Assembly (NCBI GenBank): GCA_002415855.1
Contig: DIAS01000162.1
Span: forward strand, 101,022-121,681
DNA length: 20,660 bases
Source of the DNA: Bacteroidales bacterium UBA5072
Lineage (GTDB): Bacteria > Bacteroidota > Bacteroidia > Bacteroidales > UBA10428
Direction of reading: 5' to 3'
Shown here one piece after another: positions 6,357-14,871 of this stretch. A program made the position numbers and the translations under genes. How positions within the stretch are numbered: position 1 is the first letter of the stretch; each line of letters begins with the position of its first letter. The notes below the pieces were generated by a model, which did not search any database, was not told where the DNA came from, and saw nothing but the letters and a program-made list of their open reading frames with translations.

Positions 6357-7052
6357 ATGAAGCCCATTCTTGAAACCGACCGTGATTTTATCTGTGATAT
6401 CCAGGCACCCTGCTTTCAAATGCTGACTCCCGCTGAGGTTGAGTTGGTGAGTGCAAGCAAAACTCAGGTACTTTTCCGGAAGGGCGATAACCTTACCAAG
6501 CAAGGGGCATTTGCTTCGTATGTGCTTTTCAACATGAAGGGCCTGGCCAAACAATATCTGGAAGGAGAAACTTCAAGCAGGTACAATCTGCGGATCATCA
6601 AACCGGGAGAATTTATCGGGCTTTCAGCTGTGTTTTCCAGAAATACATTTAATTATTCTTCAGTAGCATTGACCGATTGTCAGGTATTCCTTATTGAAAA
6701 AGAAACCATAGCCAAGGTGGTGAAACAAAACGGGATGTTCGCGTTTACTATCATTAAACGATATTGTGAGCAAAACGCGGATCTTTTCAATACAGTTCAA
6801 AATCTCAATTATAAACAAATGAATGGGAGATTGGCAGATACATTGCTTTACCTTGACAACCTGAAAGGTGAAAACGCGGAAATTTTCCAGCTCCTTTCGA
6901 GGAAAGATCTTGCCGAATTCACAGGCATTTCCACCGAAAGCGCCATCAAATTGCTTAAAAATTTTGAGAAAGATGGTTTAATCGGGCTTGACGAAAAGAA
7001 TATCATAATCATGAATCGCGAAGCACTGCTTCAGATAAGCAAAAGGGGGTAA
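6357..7052 (+). CDS. Crp/Fnr-family transcriptional regulator
   Basis: This 231-aa protein has an N-terminal cyclic-nucleotide-binding-like beta roll (about residues 25-120, with the turn IKPGEFIGLSAVF), a long dimerisation helix, and a C-terminal winged helix-turn-helix (about 180-210, SRKDLAEFTGISTESAIKLL). The phosphate-binding Arg of true cAMP receptors is not evident in the GEF segment, so cAMP sensing is doubtful. Cys residues occur at 13, 19, 108 and 137; whether they sense redox state or hold a cluster is unknown. The gene is divergent from the thioredoxin operon with a 153-bp shared region that contains a symmetric candidate operator, so it probably controls that operon and perhaps itself. 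No strong promoter for this gene was found. Confidence 0.88.
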   Translation: MKPILETDRDFICDIQAPCFQMLTPAEVELVSASKTQVLFRKGDNLTKQGAFASYVLFNMKGLAKQYLEGETSSRYNLRIIKPGEFIGLSAVFSRNTFNYSSVALTDCQVFLIEKETIAKVVKQNGMFAFTIIKRYCEQNADLFNTVQNLNYKQMNGRLADTLLYLDNLKGENAEIFQLLSRKDLAEFTGISTESAIKLLKNFEKDGLIGLDEKNIIIMNREALLQISKRG

Positions 7053-7061
7053 TTAGTCAGG

Positions 7062-7649
7062 TTAAAAGTACTGTGTATACTCCAATGCCCCTCCCAGTAC
7101 GGTGCCATCCGGATGATCCTTTGCAAAAAGAGGTACATAAAATGCCCTTATACCTGCCACCCGGGTCCTTTGATTTCCGTTATACTCCAGACCAAATTGC
7201 CAGCTTATAAAGGGCCCGGCAGCAAAAAATGAATCGCCTTTGTTCTTTAAATCCGATTTGTAATCAGGACCGTAATTTAAACTCACGCCCAGTCCTGGTC
7301 CTGTCAGTATAGCCTTGTTATCATGCAGAATCTTTCTGTATTGAAAAACAAATTCAGGTTCAAATTGAAGCATTTGAAAGGCAAGGCCAAATAACAGAGG
7401 ACGCATCACGGGCAGGTTAAAGGTAACCGAAGATTTCTCAGTAAAGCTGTATCTCGTCAGGAACATGATGTCGGCAATCGGGCCACCTTTGACTCCAGCA
7501 CCGGTTGCCACACACATGCGGACATTATCATACCTGCCTCCTGCCATATACAAAATACCGTACGAAAATTCCTTTTTCACTGTATCTTGTGCCCAAGTAC
7601 CTGAGATTAAGACCAATATCAGGCTATTCACCGTTAATAAACGTCTCAT
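7062..7649 (-). CDS. Secreted or outer-membrane protein of unknown function
   Basis: The preferred start is ATG 7649 (195 aa), giving a signal peptide at once: MRRLL, a hydrophobic core, then GTWAQ. An ATG at 7676 would add nine residues ahead of it. The mature part alternates polar and hydrophobic residues, is rich in aromatic and Gly residues and ends in Tyr-Phe, which is typical of small outer-membrane beta-barrels in this phylum. No catalytic motif or known domain was recognised. It converges with the Crp/Fnr gene, with 9 bp between the ends. No linked function can be stated. Confidence 0.65.
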   Translation of the reverse strand: MRRLLTVNSLILVLISGTWAQDTVKKEFSYGILYMAGGRYDNVRMCVATGAGVKGGPIADIMFLTRYSFTEKSSVTFNLPVMRPLLFGLAFQMLQFEPEFVFQYRKILHDNKAILTGPGLGVSLNYGPDYKSDLKNKGDSFFAAGPFISWQFGLEYNGNQRTRVAGIRAFYVPLFAKDHPDGTVLGGALEYTQYF

Positions 7650-7888
7650 ACTATTATTGTTATATAGGACATTCACCTGGCAAGAAAACAGGATTATCTT
7701 TTCTGATAGCAGTATTATCGGACTTTATATTACAAAATATTGCGGGTATTTTATGGCCTTAAAGATAAGCTTTAAAACACATAACCACCAACTGTATCAT
7801 TATTCGCAGAAATAATTATTTTTGATTGCAGTTTCAAGTGTTGAATACATCATCTGCCAGCTAAATATCAGGCTCATTTTATTACTGC
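7650..7888. other. Divergent intergenic region before potABCD
   Basis: This AT-rich region separates the outer-membrane protein gene (-) from the polyamine transporter operon (+). It contains a small inverted repeat, TTAAAG (7759-7764) and CTTTAA (7770-7775), and a -7-like box described separately. No ORF or RNA gene is supported here. Confidence 0.5.
7817..7824 (+). promoter_or_regulatory. Candidate -7 box for potABCD
   Basis: TATTTTTG matches the Bacteroidota -7 consensus TAnnTTTG and lies 65 bp before the potA start. No TTTG is found 19-21 bp upstream, so the -33 box is missing or divergent and the call is tentative. Confidence 0.3.
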
Positions 7889-9277
7889 ATGAAGCTAAAT
7901 ACGGATAACCACATCATTACTATTGAACACTTATCACATGCTTTCGGAGGTAAGACTGTTCTTGAGGATATCAATCTCACGATCAGGAAAGGAGAATTTG
8001 TTACCATACTGGGCCCTTCGGGTTGCGGAAAAACAACATTAATACGGTTAATCGCGGGGTTTCTGAAGGCTTCCGAAGGAAAAATCTCCATCGCAGGCGA
8101 AGATATGACACAAACACCTCCGCATCTTCGTCCGGTGAATACTGTATTTCAGAAATATGCACTGTTCCCCCACCTGAATGTTTTTAACAATATTGCATTT
8201 GGACTGCAACTGAAAAAGCTTCCTCAGGATGAGATCAAGAAGAAGGTGATGCAGGTGCTGAAAATAGTGACGATGACTGATTATGAGGAACGGGATGTGG
8301 ATACCCTCTCGGGTGGTCAGCAACAACGCGTGGCTATTGCCCGTGCCATCGTTAACGAACCCAAGGTCCTGCTCCTGGATGAGCCCTTGGCCGCCCTCGA
8401 TCTCAAAATGCGTAAGGATATGCAGCTGGAAATAAAAGCCATGCAGAAGAAGCTGGGAATCAGTTTTTTGTATGTCACACACGATCAGGAAGAAGCCCTG
8501 ACGCTGAGCGATACCATTGTAGTGATGAGCGAAGGTGTAATACAGCAAACCGGCACTCCAACCGAAATCTACAACGAACCGTCCAATTCGTTTGTTGCTG
8601 ATTTTATAGGAGAGAGCAACATCCTGAACGGGATAATGATCAGGGATAATCTTGTTGAATTTGCCGGACATCAAGTTGAATGTGTCGACAAGGGATTTGA
8701 ACCTAACGAGCCTGTTGATGTGGTGCTGCGGCCTGAAGATATCTATATTTTCGAAATGTCGGACGCGGCTCAGTTCAGCGGACTGGTTACCTCCAGTATA
8801 TTCAAGGGAGTGCATTATGAGATGATGGTTACCACCCCTGAAGGCTATGAGATTATCATCCAGGACTACCATTGCTTCGAGGCAGGCAGAACTGTCGGAC
8901 TCCGTATAAAGCCGTTTGACATTCATGTAATGAAAAAAGAAAGGCATTGCAATGCTTTTGAGGGCAGCATATGGGACAGCTCGCATGTAAGGTTCCTCGG
9001 TCACAATTTCAAATGCAACGATGACCATGGGTTTGCAGCCGGAACAAAGGTGAAGGTACAGGTTGATTTCAACAATGTGATCTTGCAGGACAATGAAGAG
9101 GATGGTATGCTGGGAGGTGTTGTGAGTTTCATCCTCTACAAAGGCAACCATTATCACCTGACTGTTCTTACGCCGGAAAATGAGCACCTTTTTGTCGATT
9201 CACATGACATTTGGGATGATGGAGATCAGATAGGCATAAGTATTTCACCCGAATCGATCCGGATTGAAAAACTGTAA
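7889..9277 (+). CDS. potA: Polyamine ABC transporter ATP-binding protein PotA
   Basis: The 462-aa protein energises polyamine uptake by hydrolysing ATP at the cytoplasmic face of the PotBC channel. The ATPase domain (1-240) is complete: Walker A GPSGCGKT (42-49), Q-loop Gln88, signature LSGGQ (140-144), Walker B LLLDEP (161-166) and switch His198. The C-terminal TOBE region, which usually senses or docks the substrate system, appears twice (about 244-350 and 357-462). The segments KGVHYEMMVTTPEG and KGNHYHLTVLTPEN fall at matching places in the two halves. Typical PotA is near 370 aa, so this protein is about 90 residues longer. It is first in potABCD, 12 bp before potB. The call rests on the family and operon; spermidine versus putrescine preference cannot be read. 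Confidence 0.93.
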   Translation: MKLNTDNHIITIEHLSHAFGGKTVLEDINLTIRKGEFVTILGPSGCGKTTLIRLIAGFLKASEGKISIAGEDMTQTPPHLRPVNTVFQKYALFPHLNVFNNIAFGLQLKKLPQDEIKKKVMQVLKIVTMTDYEERDVDTLSGGQQQRVAIARAIVNEPKVLLLDEPLAALDLKMRKDMQLEIKAMQKKLGISFLYVTHDQEEALTLSDTIVVMSEGVIQQTGTPTEIYNEPSNSFVADFIGESNILNGIMIRDNLVEFAGHQVECVDKGFEPNEPVDVVLRPEDIYIFEMSDAAQFSGLVTSSIFKGVHYEMMVTTPEGYEIIIQDYHCFEAGRTVGLRIKPFDIHVMKKERHCNAFEGSIWDSSHVRFLGHNFKCNDDHGFAAGTKVKVQVDFNNVILQDNEEDGMLGGVVSFILYKGNHYHLTVLTPENEHLFVDSHDIWDDGDQIGISISPESIRIEKL

Positions 9278-9289
9278 ACCCTGAACGAC

Positions 9290-10090
9290 GTGCATAGAAG
9301 AATCTTGTTATTCATCGGGCGAAGAAGGAACTGGTCAATACCCTATGTTCTTTACCTTTCTTTTTTCGTACTGGTTCCGCTGTTACTGGTTGTGTTGTAT
9401 GCGTTCACCAGCGAAACAGGCGGTTTTTCTCTCGAAAATTTCCGGAAATTCCTGATGCACCCGGAAGCTATGAACATCCTCATTTATTCAATCGGGGTGG
9501 CCATGATTACCACCCTGTTATGTCTTTTATTGGGTTATCCTGCCGCATATCTTTTAAGCAGAATGGAAACCCGGAAAGCCAGGTTGCTTGTCATACTTTT
9601 TATACTTCCCATGTGGATTAATTTTCTGATAAGGACATTGGCCACCGTAGCGTTGTTCGGCTTTCTCAGGCTGCCGCTTGGCGAGGGCGCACTCATGTTT
9701 GGGATGGTGTATAACTTTTTACCTTTTATGATCTACCCGATCTACAATAGCCTTCAGAAAACCGATCCCAATCTCATTGAAGCTGCGCAGGACCTTGGGG
9801 CCAATCCCAGGCAGGTATTTTTCAGGACCATTCTGCCTCTGTCGTTTCCGGGTATTGCCAGTGGTATCATCATGGTTTTTATGCCTGTGATTTCGACTTT
9901 TGCCATTGCCGAGCTGCTCACCATCAATAACATCAAACTCTTTGGTACCACACTGCAGGAAAACATATACAATGGCATGTGGAATTTCGGAGCCGCGCTT
10001 GCTTTGGTGATGCTGTTGCTTGTAGGTCTGACCTCGCTGCTAAACAGCGGCGGTAGTGTTAAAGCAGCCGAGGAAGGAGGTCTGATATGA
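9290..10090 (+). CDS. potB: Polyamine ABC transporter permease PotB
   Basis: This 266-aa inner-membrane protein has about six hydrophobic segments and the ABC-permease EAA loop (EAAQDLGANPRQVFFRT, about 164-180) that docks onto PotA. With PotC it forms the channel for spermidine or putrescine entering from the periplasm. The start is a GTG at 9290, because the frame has a stop just upstream (9275-9277) and no ATG follows before the first membrane segment. The stop overlaps the potC start by 4 bp (ATGA), indicating translational coupling. Length and order fit the PotB/PotH family. Confidence 0.92.
   Translation: MHRRILLFIGRRRNWSIPYVLYLSFFVLVPLLLVVLYAFTSETGGFSLENFRKFLMHPEAMNILIYSIGVAMITTLLCLLLGYPAAYLLSRMETRKARLLVILFILPMWINFLIRTLATVALFGFLRLPLGEGALMFGMVYNFLPFMIYPIYNSLQKTDPNLIEAAQDLGANPRQVFFRTILPLSFPGIASGIIMVFMPVISTFAIAELLTINNIKLFGTTLQENIYNGMWNFGAALALVMLLLVGLTSLLNSGGSVKAAEEGGLI
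10075..10081 (+). promoter_or_regulatory. Strong Shine-Dalgarno before potC
   Basis: AGGAGGT lies 5 bases before the potC ATG (10087), inside the 3' end of potB. Such a near-perfect site is unusual in Bacteroidota, where most genes lack one, and may ensure reinitiation at the potB/potC overlap. Confidence 0.6.
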
Positions 10091-10887
10091 CCAGGAAGAC
10101 AATTGCCGCTTCTTATCTTGGTTTCCTGTTGATCATGCTTTATGCTCCCATTGTGATCATTATTGTATTCTCATTCACCGAAGCCAGGGTGCTGGGAAAC
10201 TGGACAGGCTTTTCATTAAAGCTTTATGCCTCTCTTTTCCAGGGAGGTGTGACACACTCCCTTACGGGTGCACTCTGGAACACCCTTATCATTGGATTGA
10301 CGGCCGCTTTTGTTTCGACTGTTTTGGGAACCATGGCTGCTATTGGCATCTTTAACCTGCAGCCGCGGGCACAAAAAGCCATCAAGCTGTTGAATGCCAT
10401 ACCCATCCTTAATCCTGACATTATTACCGCCATATCGCTGTTTTTACTATTTATCAGTATTGGAATCTCCCAGGGTTATACCACGGTGATCCTGGCACAT
10501 ATCACCTTTTGCACGCCCTATGTTGTGCTGAGCGTGCTGCCTCGGTTGTACCAAATGAACATCAACCTTTACGAAGCCGCTCTCGATCTTGGCGCCACAC
10601 CTTTGGTGGCACTGTGGAAGATATTGCTTCCCGAGTTGAAACCGGGTATGATCAGTGGTTTTATCCTGGCTTTTACCCTTTCCATTGACGATTTTGTGGT
10701 TACCTTATTTACCATCGGGAACGAAGGACTTGAAACAATTTCTACCTATATTTATGCCGATGCACGCAAAGGCGGACTTACACCGGAACTCAGGCCCCTG
10801 TCGGCCATGATCTTTGTCACGGTTCTTTTGCTCCTGGTCATTATCAACGTGCGCACTGCAAAAAAAATTAATTACAAAACAATATGA
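10087..10887 (+). CDS. potC: Polyamine ABC transporter permease PotC
   Basis: This 266-aa inner-membrane permease has six probable membrane helices and an EAA loop (EAALDLGATPLVALWKIL, about 163-180). The segment LSIDDFVVTLFT in the C-terminal half is highly typical of PotC/PotI. It pairs with PotB as the second channel subunit. Its ATG overlaps the potB stop and its stop overlaps the potD ATG, each by 4 bp, so the operon is translated in a coupled way. It also has its own strong Shine-Dalgarno sequence. Confidence 0.93.
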   Translation: MTRKTIAASYLGFLLIMLYAPIVIIIVFSFTEARVLGNWTGFSLKLYASLFQGGVTHSLTGALWNTLIIGLTAAFVSTVLGTMAAIGIFNLQPRAQKAIKLLNAIPILNPDIITAISLFLLFISIGISQGYTTVILAHITFCTPYVVLSVLPRLYQMNINLYEAALDLGATPLVALWKILLPELKPGMISGFILAFTLSIDDFVVTLFTIGNEGLETISTYIYADARKGGLTPELRPLSAMIFVTVLLLLVIINVRTAKKINYKTI

Positions 10888-12224
10888 AGACACTTACACA
10901 TCCCAAGTACTTGAAAGCCGTTACCTTGCTCATGTTAATGGCTGTTGCATTTGTTTTTAATGCCTGCCGGGAAAGCAAAGAGTCCAGGAAAAAGATCCTG
11001 AAGATATACAACTGGGCCGATTATATTGATGAAGACCTGCTCAAGGAATTCCCCGTGTGGTATAAAGAACAAACCGGTGAGGATGTCGAGATTGTTTACC
11101 AGGTTTTTGACATGGCCGAGGTAATGTATACTAAAATAGCCATGGGAAAGGAGGACTTCGACCTGGTTTGTCCCACCCAGTATATCATCGAGCGAATGCT
11201 GAAATATGATATGCTGCTGCCCATTGACCGTCATTTCGGTAAAACAGGTGATTACCTGGGAAATATATCGCCTTTTTTGCTGCAACGCATGGATGCCTTC
11301 AGTGTTCCCGGTAAGAATGCCGCAGACTATATGGTTCCATACATGTGGGGCACATCGGGTATTCTTTATAATACCAAACTGATCCCCAAGGAGGAAGTTG
11401 AAACCTGGGCATGTTTGTGGGATCCAAAGAACAAGGGGAAAATCCTGATGAAAGACCATTACTGGGATGTCTATAATGTAGCTGCCATCTGGGGTTTTTA
11501 TCCTGAGATTGCCTCGGGAAGGCGCACACGTTATGATGTTTCCAATGATCACACCAACGAGGACATTGCAATGGTAGAAAAACAGTTAAAACTGTTAAAG
11601 CCCAACCTGGCAGGCTGGGAAGCCGATTTCGGAAAGGAGTTGATGACGAAAGGAGAAATCTGGATGAATTATGCCTGGAGCGGAGATGCGGTTTGGGCTA
11701 TTGAGGAAGCCGCCGCGGTAAATGTCTCGCTCGATTATGTGGTTCCGCGTGAAGGAAGCAACATCTGGTTTGATGGCTGGGTAATCCCTAAATATGCCCG
11801 AAATGTAAAAGCAGCCAGCTACTTCCTCAACTACCTTTGTCAATCGGATATAGCCCTTCGCAACATGGATGTAAGCGGATATACCAGCGCTCTGGGGACT
11901 ACTGAGATAAAAGAAGCGCAAATCGATTCATCGCTCAGTGGAACTGTTAACCTGAGCTATTTCTTCGGCCCGGGTAACGACAGTCTGCAGGTCAATTCCA
12001 TACAATATCCCGACAGCAGTGTAGTTGAACGGTGCGTTCTGTTGCATGATTTTCTCGATAAAAATGATCAGGTACTCGAAATGTGGAGCCGTGCAAGAGG
12101 AGACAATCTGAACCGGAGGATGATCCTCATGATATTTGTTTTCGTTCTTTTGCTGGTTGCATGGCCAGTTTACCGTCAGGTTAGGAAATACCGCAGCAAA
12201 CACAAGAGGTTGGGGTTGCAATGA
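10884..12224 (+). CDS. potD: Polyamine-binding lipoprotein PotD with an extra C-terminal membrane helix
   Basis: This 446-aa protein is the substrate-binding component. A signal peptide ends in FNAC (Cys28), a probable lipidation site. The residues after it (RESKESRKK) are basic-rich, unlike the acidic surface-export signal of Bacteroidota lipoproteins, so it should stay on the periplasmic side. The mature domain opens with YNWADYID, the hallmark of spermidine/putrescine-binding PotD/PotF, and continues through SGDAVWAIEEA-like and FDGWVIPKYA segments. Unusually, the last ~37 residues hold a hydrophobic helix (about 413-430) followed by a basic tail (RQVRKYRSKHKR), predicting an inner-membrane anchor with a cytoplasmic C-terminus. 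Typical PotD is near 350 aa and has no such helix. It would be tethered at both ends. Confidence 0.92.
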   Translation: MKTLTHPKYLKAVTLLMLMAVAFVFNACRESKESRKKILKIYNWADYIDEDLLKEFPVWYKEQTGEDVEIVYQVFDMAEVMYTKIAMGKEDFDLVCPTQYIIERMLKYDMLLPIDRHFGKTGDYLGNISPFLLQRMDAFSVPGKNAADYMVPYMWGTSGILYNTKLIPKEEVETWACLWDPKNKGKILMKDHYWDVYNVAAIWGFYPEIASGRRTRYDVSNDHTNEDIAMVEKQLKLLKPNLAGWEADFGKELMTKGEIWMNYAWSGDAVWAIEEAAAVNVSLDYVVPREGSNIWFDGWVIPKYARNVKAASYFLNYLCQSDIALRNMDVSGYTSALGTTEIKEAQIDSSLSGTVNLSYFFGPGNDSLQVNSIQYPDSSVVERCVLLHDFLDKNDQVLEMWSRARGDNLNRRMILMIFVFVLLLVAWPVYRQVRKYRSKHKRLGLQ

Positions 12225-12363
12225 GGAATACGGTGTTAATAATCATGAAATTAACAATCAACATGTAGTGATTTCCGAAAAGCTCGGTAATCTGCATGAT
12301 GCATTTTGCCTGTGTTTGACGCATGAAATCAAAACCAATCCCTTGGGGTAACCGCATGTCCAG

Positions 12364-14523
12364 CTAGACTGAATGTGCTATTTTACAGGGGATTGAAAAG
12401 TAAAACGTAGTTCCTCCAGCCTTGGCGTCTGACAGGTTTTCAAGTTCTGATTCGAGCCATATTCGACCACCCAGTATCCCAACCAGGCCTTTTACAATAG
12501 AAAGACCTAAACCTGTACCGCCATAAGAAATATATTCATCATGATTTAACTGCACAAACCGCTCAAAGATAACCTCGTGTTTATCAGATGGTATGCCAAT
12601 ACCCGTGTCTGATACAAAGAATACAAGATTTTGTTGATGGTCAAATTTACAGCCACCTTCCACTTTACCGGTGTGGGTAAACTTAAAGGCGTTGCTTATA
12701 AGATTAATAAATATTTGGCGCAATTTTACCTTATCGGTGCGAATAGTACAGGCTGAGGGTTCGCAAAGAGCCTGTAAATTGAACTGAATTTGTTGCTTAT
12801 TGATACGCTTCTGATATTCACTGAAAAAAACAAACAATTCGTTAAACAATTCATTCAGGTTACATTCTTCTTCATTAACAGGCAATTGACCTGATTCAAT
12901 TTTAGAGATGGCAAGAATATCGTTGATAATCTCGAGAAGGTCATTGCAGCGCAGATTAATAATCTCGGCGTATTGCTCAAGCTTTTCCCTATTATTATAA
13001 TTATTAACCATTAACGAGGAGAATCCCACAATTGCATTCATGGGAGTGCGTATTTCATGGCTCATGTTTTGGAGGAATGCAGTTTTAAGCCGGTCACTTT
13101 CTTCTGCATGTTCTTTGGCTTCAATTAGCTCTCTCTCAACACGTTTGCGCTCCGTAATGTCATGGATAATCAAATGCAATACATCCATGCTGCCAATTAT
13201 TATTTTGCTGCTGAATACCTCAACGTCACGGACCGATCCATCCTTTAACCGGTGCCTGAATTCGAACTGGGTTCTTTTTTCAGAGAACACCTTCTCCATT
13301 TTCTTTTTTAGCTCTTCAATTGACGGAGTGTTAATCTGGTCGATCTTCATCCTTTGCAGTTCATCACGGTTCCATCCATAATAAACAGCAGCGGATTTGT
13401 TGGCATCGATAATATTTCCGGAGACCGGATCGACCAATAATTTAACAGCAGTATGATCTTCAAAAAGCCGACGGAATTTTTCCTCGCTTTCCTGTAGTGT
13501 CTTTTCAGCTTTTTTTCGTTTTGCTTCTTCTCTTAGAACGTTTCTCACTCTGGCAAGCGAATAAAAATAAAATGAGATGATCAGAATCAGCAGAGAAAAA
13601 ATAACGATTAAACGGTTGCGAAGCCGGGAAAGCGCATTATAAATATCCTTTTCATGGCAGGAAATAAGAATGTTCCAATAGGTATTCCCAAGCGGAGTGC
13701 GATAAAAAGTAATATATTTTACGTTTAACCTGTTTTTTGAGTTCGCAGATGCCTCCTGATGAATACTTTTTGCTGTTCCGCTGGTGTCTGTTTTGATCTT
13801 TTCAACCAATTCAATGGCTCTGGGGTCATTGTGCGTGTTTTCAAGAAAGGATTTCCCTGTATGTCCCTTCATCGGGCAATATAATTCGATACCGTTTTCA
13901 CTTAGCAGCCAGGCATCACCGGATCCTTTTACCTTTAGTTTTTCAAGATATAGTTTACCCAGTCTGTCAATCGGTATCAATATGGCCAAACTGCCGGCGT
14001 ACTCTTTTTCATTGAACACCGGAACATGTATGGCAATGGCCAGGTATCCTTGTGCCGACATAAACACATCGCTTATGACCATTTGATGTGTGCTAATGAC
14101 CTGACGAACATGTTTCTGATAGGAAATATCGCTTCCTATAACGGATTGGTTGTAAGGATGGGTATAAAATATTACGCCATGAGAATCTACTCTTGTGACA
14201 GCAGCAATAATGGATTTATGTTCCTGATAATAGTCAGTCATTATTTTTCCGCACTCATCGGTAAGATCAATGATGCCTCTGAACTTCGATAAGAACCTGA
14301 GGTCAGATTTGTATTCGTCGAAAAATGAAGATATTCCCCTGGAGGCTGTTTTGGCCAAAATCAATTGTTCATTTTCGAATTCATGTATGGTTCTTACTTT
14401 GATATCATCATAAACCAGATAAAGGGTAAAAGAAAATATTAGTAATACTGCAGGCATCAGGAGATACCGGTTGAGAGATTTTAATTTTTCCATTTTGCAA
14501 TGTCCGATCTTCACTTGATTCAT
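12364..14523 (-). CDS. Membrane sensor histidine kinase (dCache-like, PAS, HisKA, HATPase)
   Basis: The 719-aa protein has a membrane helix (about 21-38), a large extracytoplasmic region to about 300 resembling a dCache ligand sensor, a second helix (about 304-323), and a PAS domain (about 345-460, LVDPVSGNIIDANKSA). The kinase core follows: H-box SHEIRTP with His489, N-box NLISNAFKFT (607-616), G1 DTGIGIP (639-645) and G2 GGTGLGL (668-674). It should autophosphorylate on His489 in response to a periplasmic ligand. No receiver domain or response regulator gene is present here, so it is an orphan kinase in this window. An ATG at 14493 (MEKLKSLN) is an equally plausible start. The ligand is unknown. 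Confidence 0.92.
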   Translation of the reverse strand: MNQVKIGHCKMEKLKSLNRYLLMPAVLLIFSFTLYLVYDDIKVRTIHEFENEQLILAKTASRGISSFFDEYKSDLRFLSKFRGIIDLTDECGKIMTDYYQEHKSIIAAVTRVDSHGVIFYTHPYNQSVIGSDISYQKHVRQVISTHQMVISDVFMSAQGYLAIAIHVPVFNEKEYAGSLAILIPIDRLGKLYLEKLKVKGSGDAWLLSENGIELYCPMKGHTGKSFLENTHNDPRAIELVEKIKTDTSGTAKSIHQEASANSKNRLNVKYITFYRTPLGNTYWNILISCHEKDIYNALSRLRNRLIVIFSLLILIISFYFYSLARVRNVLREEAKRKKAEKTLQESEEKFRRLFEDHTAVKLLVDPVSGNIIDANKSAAVYYGWNRDELQRMKIDQINTPSIEELKKKMEKVFSEKRTQFEFRHRLKDGSVRDVEVFSSKIIIGSMDVLHLIIHDITERKRVERELIEAKEHAEESDRLKTAFLQNMSHEIRTPMNAIVGFSSLMVNNYNNREKLEQYAEIINLRCNDLLEIINDILAISKIESGQLPVNEEECNLNELFNELFVFFSEYQKRINKQQIQFNLQALCEPSACTIRTDKVKLRQIFINLISNAFKFTHTGKVEGGCKFDHQQNLVFFVSDTGIGIPSDKHEVIFERFVQLNHDEYISYGGTGLGLSIVKGLVGILGGRIWLESELENLSDAKAGGTTFYFSIPCKIAHSV

Positions 14524-14547
14524 TATATCCTCGAATCCTGAATAAGG

Positions 14548-14799
14548 TTACATTATTGCATTAAAATCATTTTCGAATTTCAGGGAATTGAGACATAAGA
14601 AAGACATCCTGAAGGAAAAGACATTCACGGCCCAGTGAATGAAAATGCCAAATTTGGCGTCCCTGAACCAATCAGGACATTTATAATTGGACAATGATTC
14701 CCGGTTGGGCTGGTAAATCGACTGTGAATGGACATTCGGGCAAATGCCTGCAAAAAGAATCAAAGAAAGAACAGTGTTCACAAGCGTTTTCCTGACCAA
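14548..14799 (-). pseudogene. N-terminal remnant of a secreted alpha-L-fucosidase-like (GH29) gene
   Basis: The 83-codon frame begins with a good signal peptide ending in HSQ. Residues 29-56 (YQPNRESLSNYKCPDWF, then RDAKFGIFIHW) match the start of GH29 alpha-L-fucosidases, where W..AKFGIFIHWG precedes the catalytic barrel. After HWAV the sequence loses any resemblance and stops within 30 residues. A full GH29 enzyme has some 400-500 residues. The remaining ~90% of the gene, including both catalytic acids, is absent: 24 bp downstream lies the histidine kinase gene. The gene was therefore probably deleted from within and is unlikely to encode an enzyme. Confidence 0.65.
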
Positions 14800-14871
14800 T
14801 TTTGAATTGTGAATTATGCATTGACTTTTCCTAAAAGTAGTGTTTCGTCGATGCTCATCCTCAATAATGTT

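Noticed and set aside
8048..9187. A 379-codon open frame on the minus strand opposite potA
   Set aside because: It lies wholly inside the unambiguous potA gene, is rich in His and Ile/Leu without domain motifs, and is explained by the codon bias of the opposite strand.
10935..11552. A 205-codon minus-strand frame opposite potD
   Set aside because: It is antisense to a clear PotD with all family motifs and shows no protein signature of its own.
12225..12363. Possible small gene or terminator between potD and the histidine kinase
   Set aside because: A short plus-strand frame crosses the region but mostly overlaps potD, and the only palindrome (TGCATGATGCA at 12293-12303) is too short. Nothing else is supported there.
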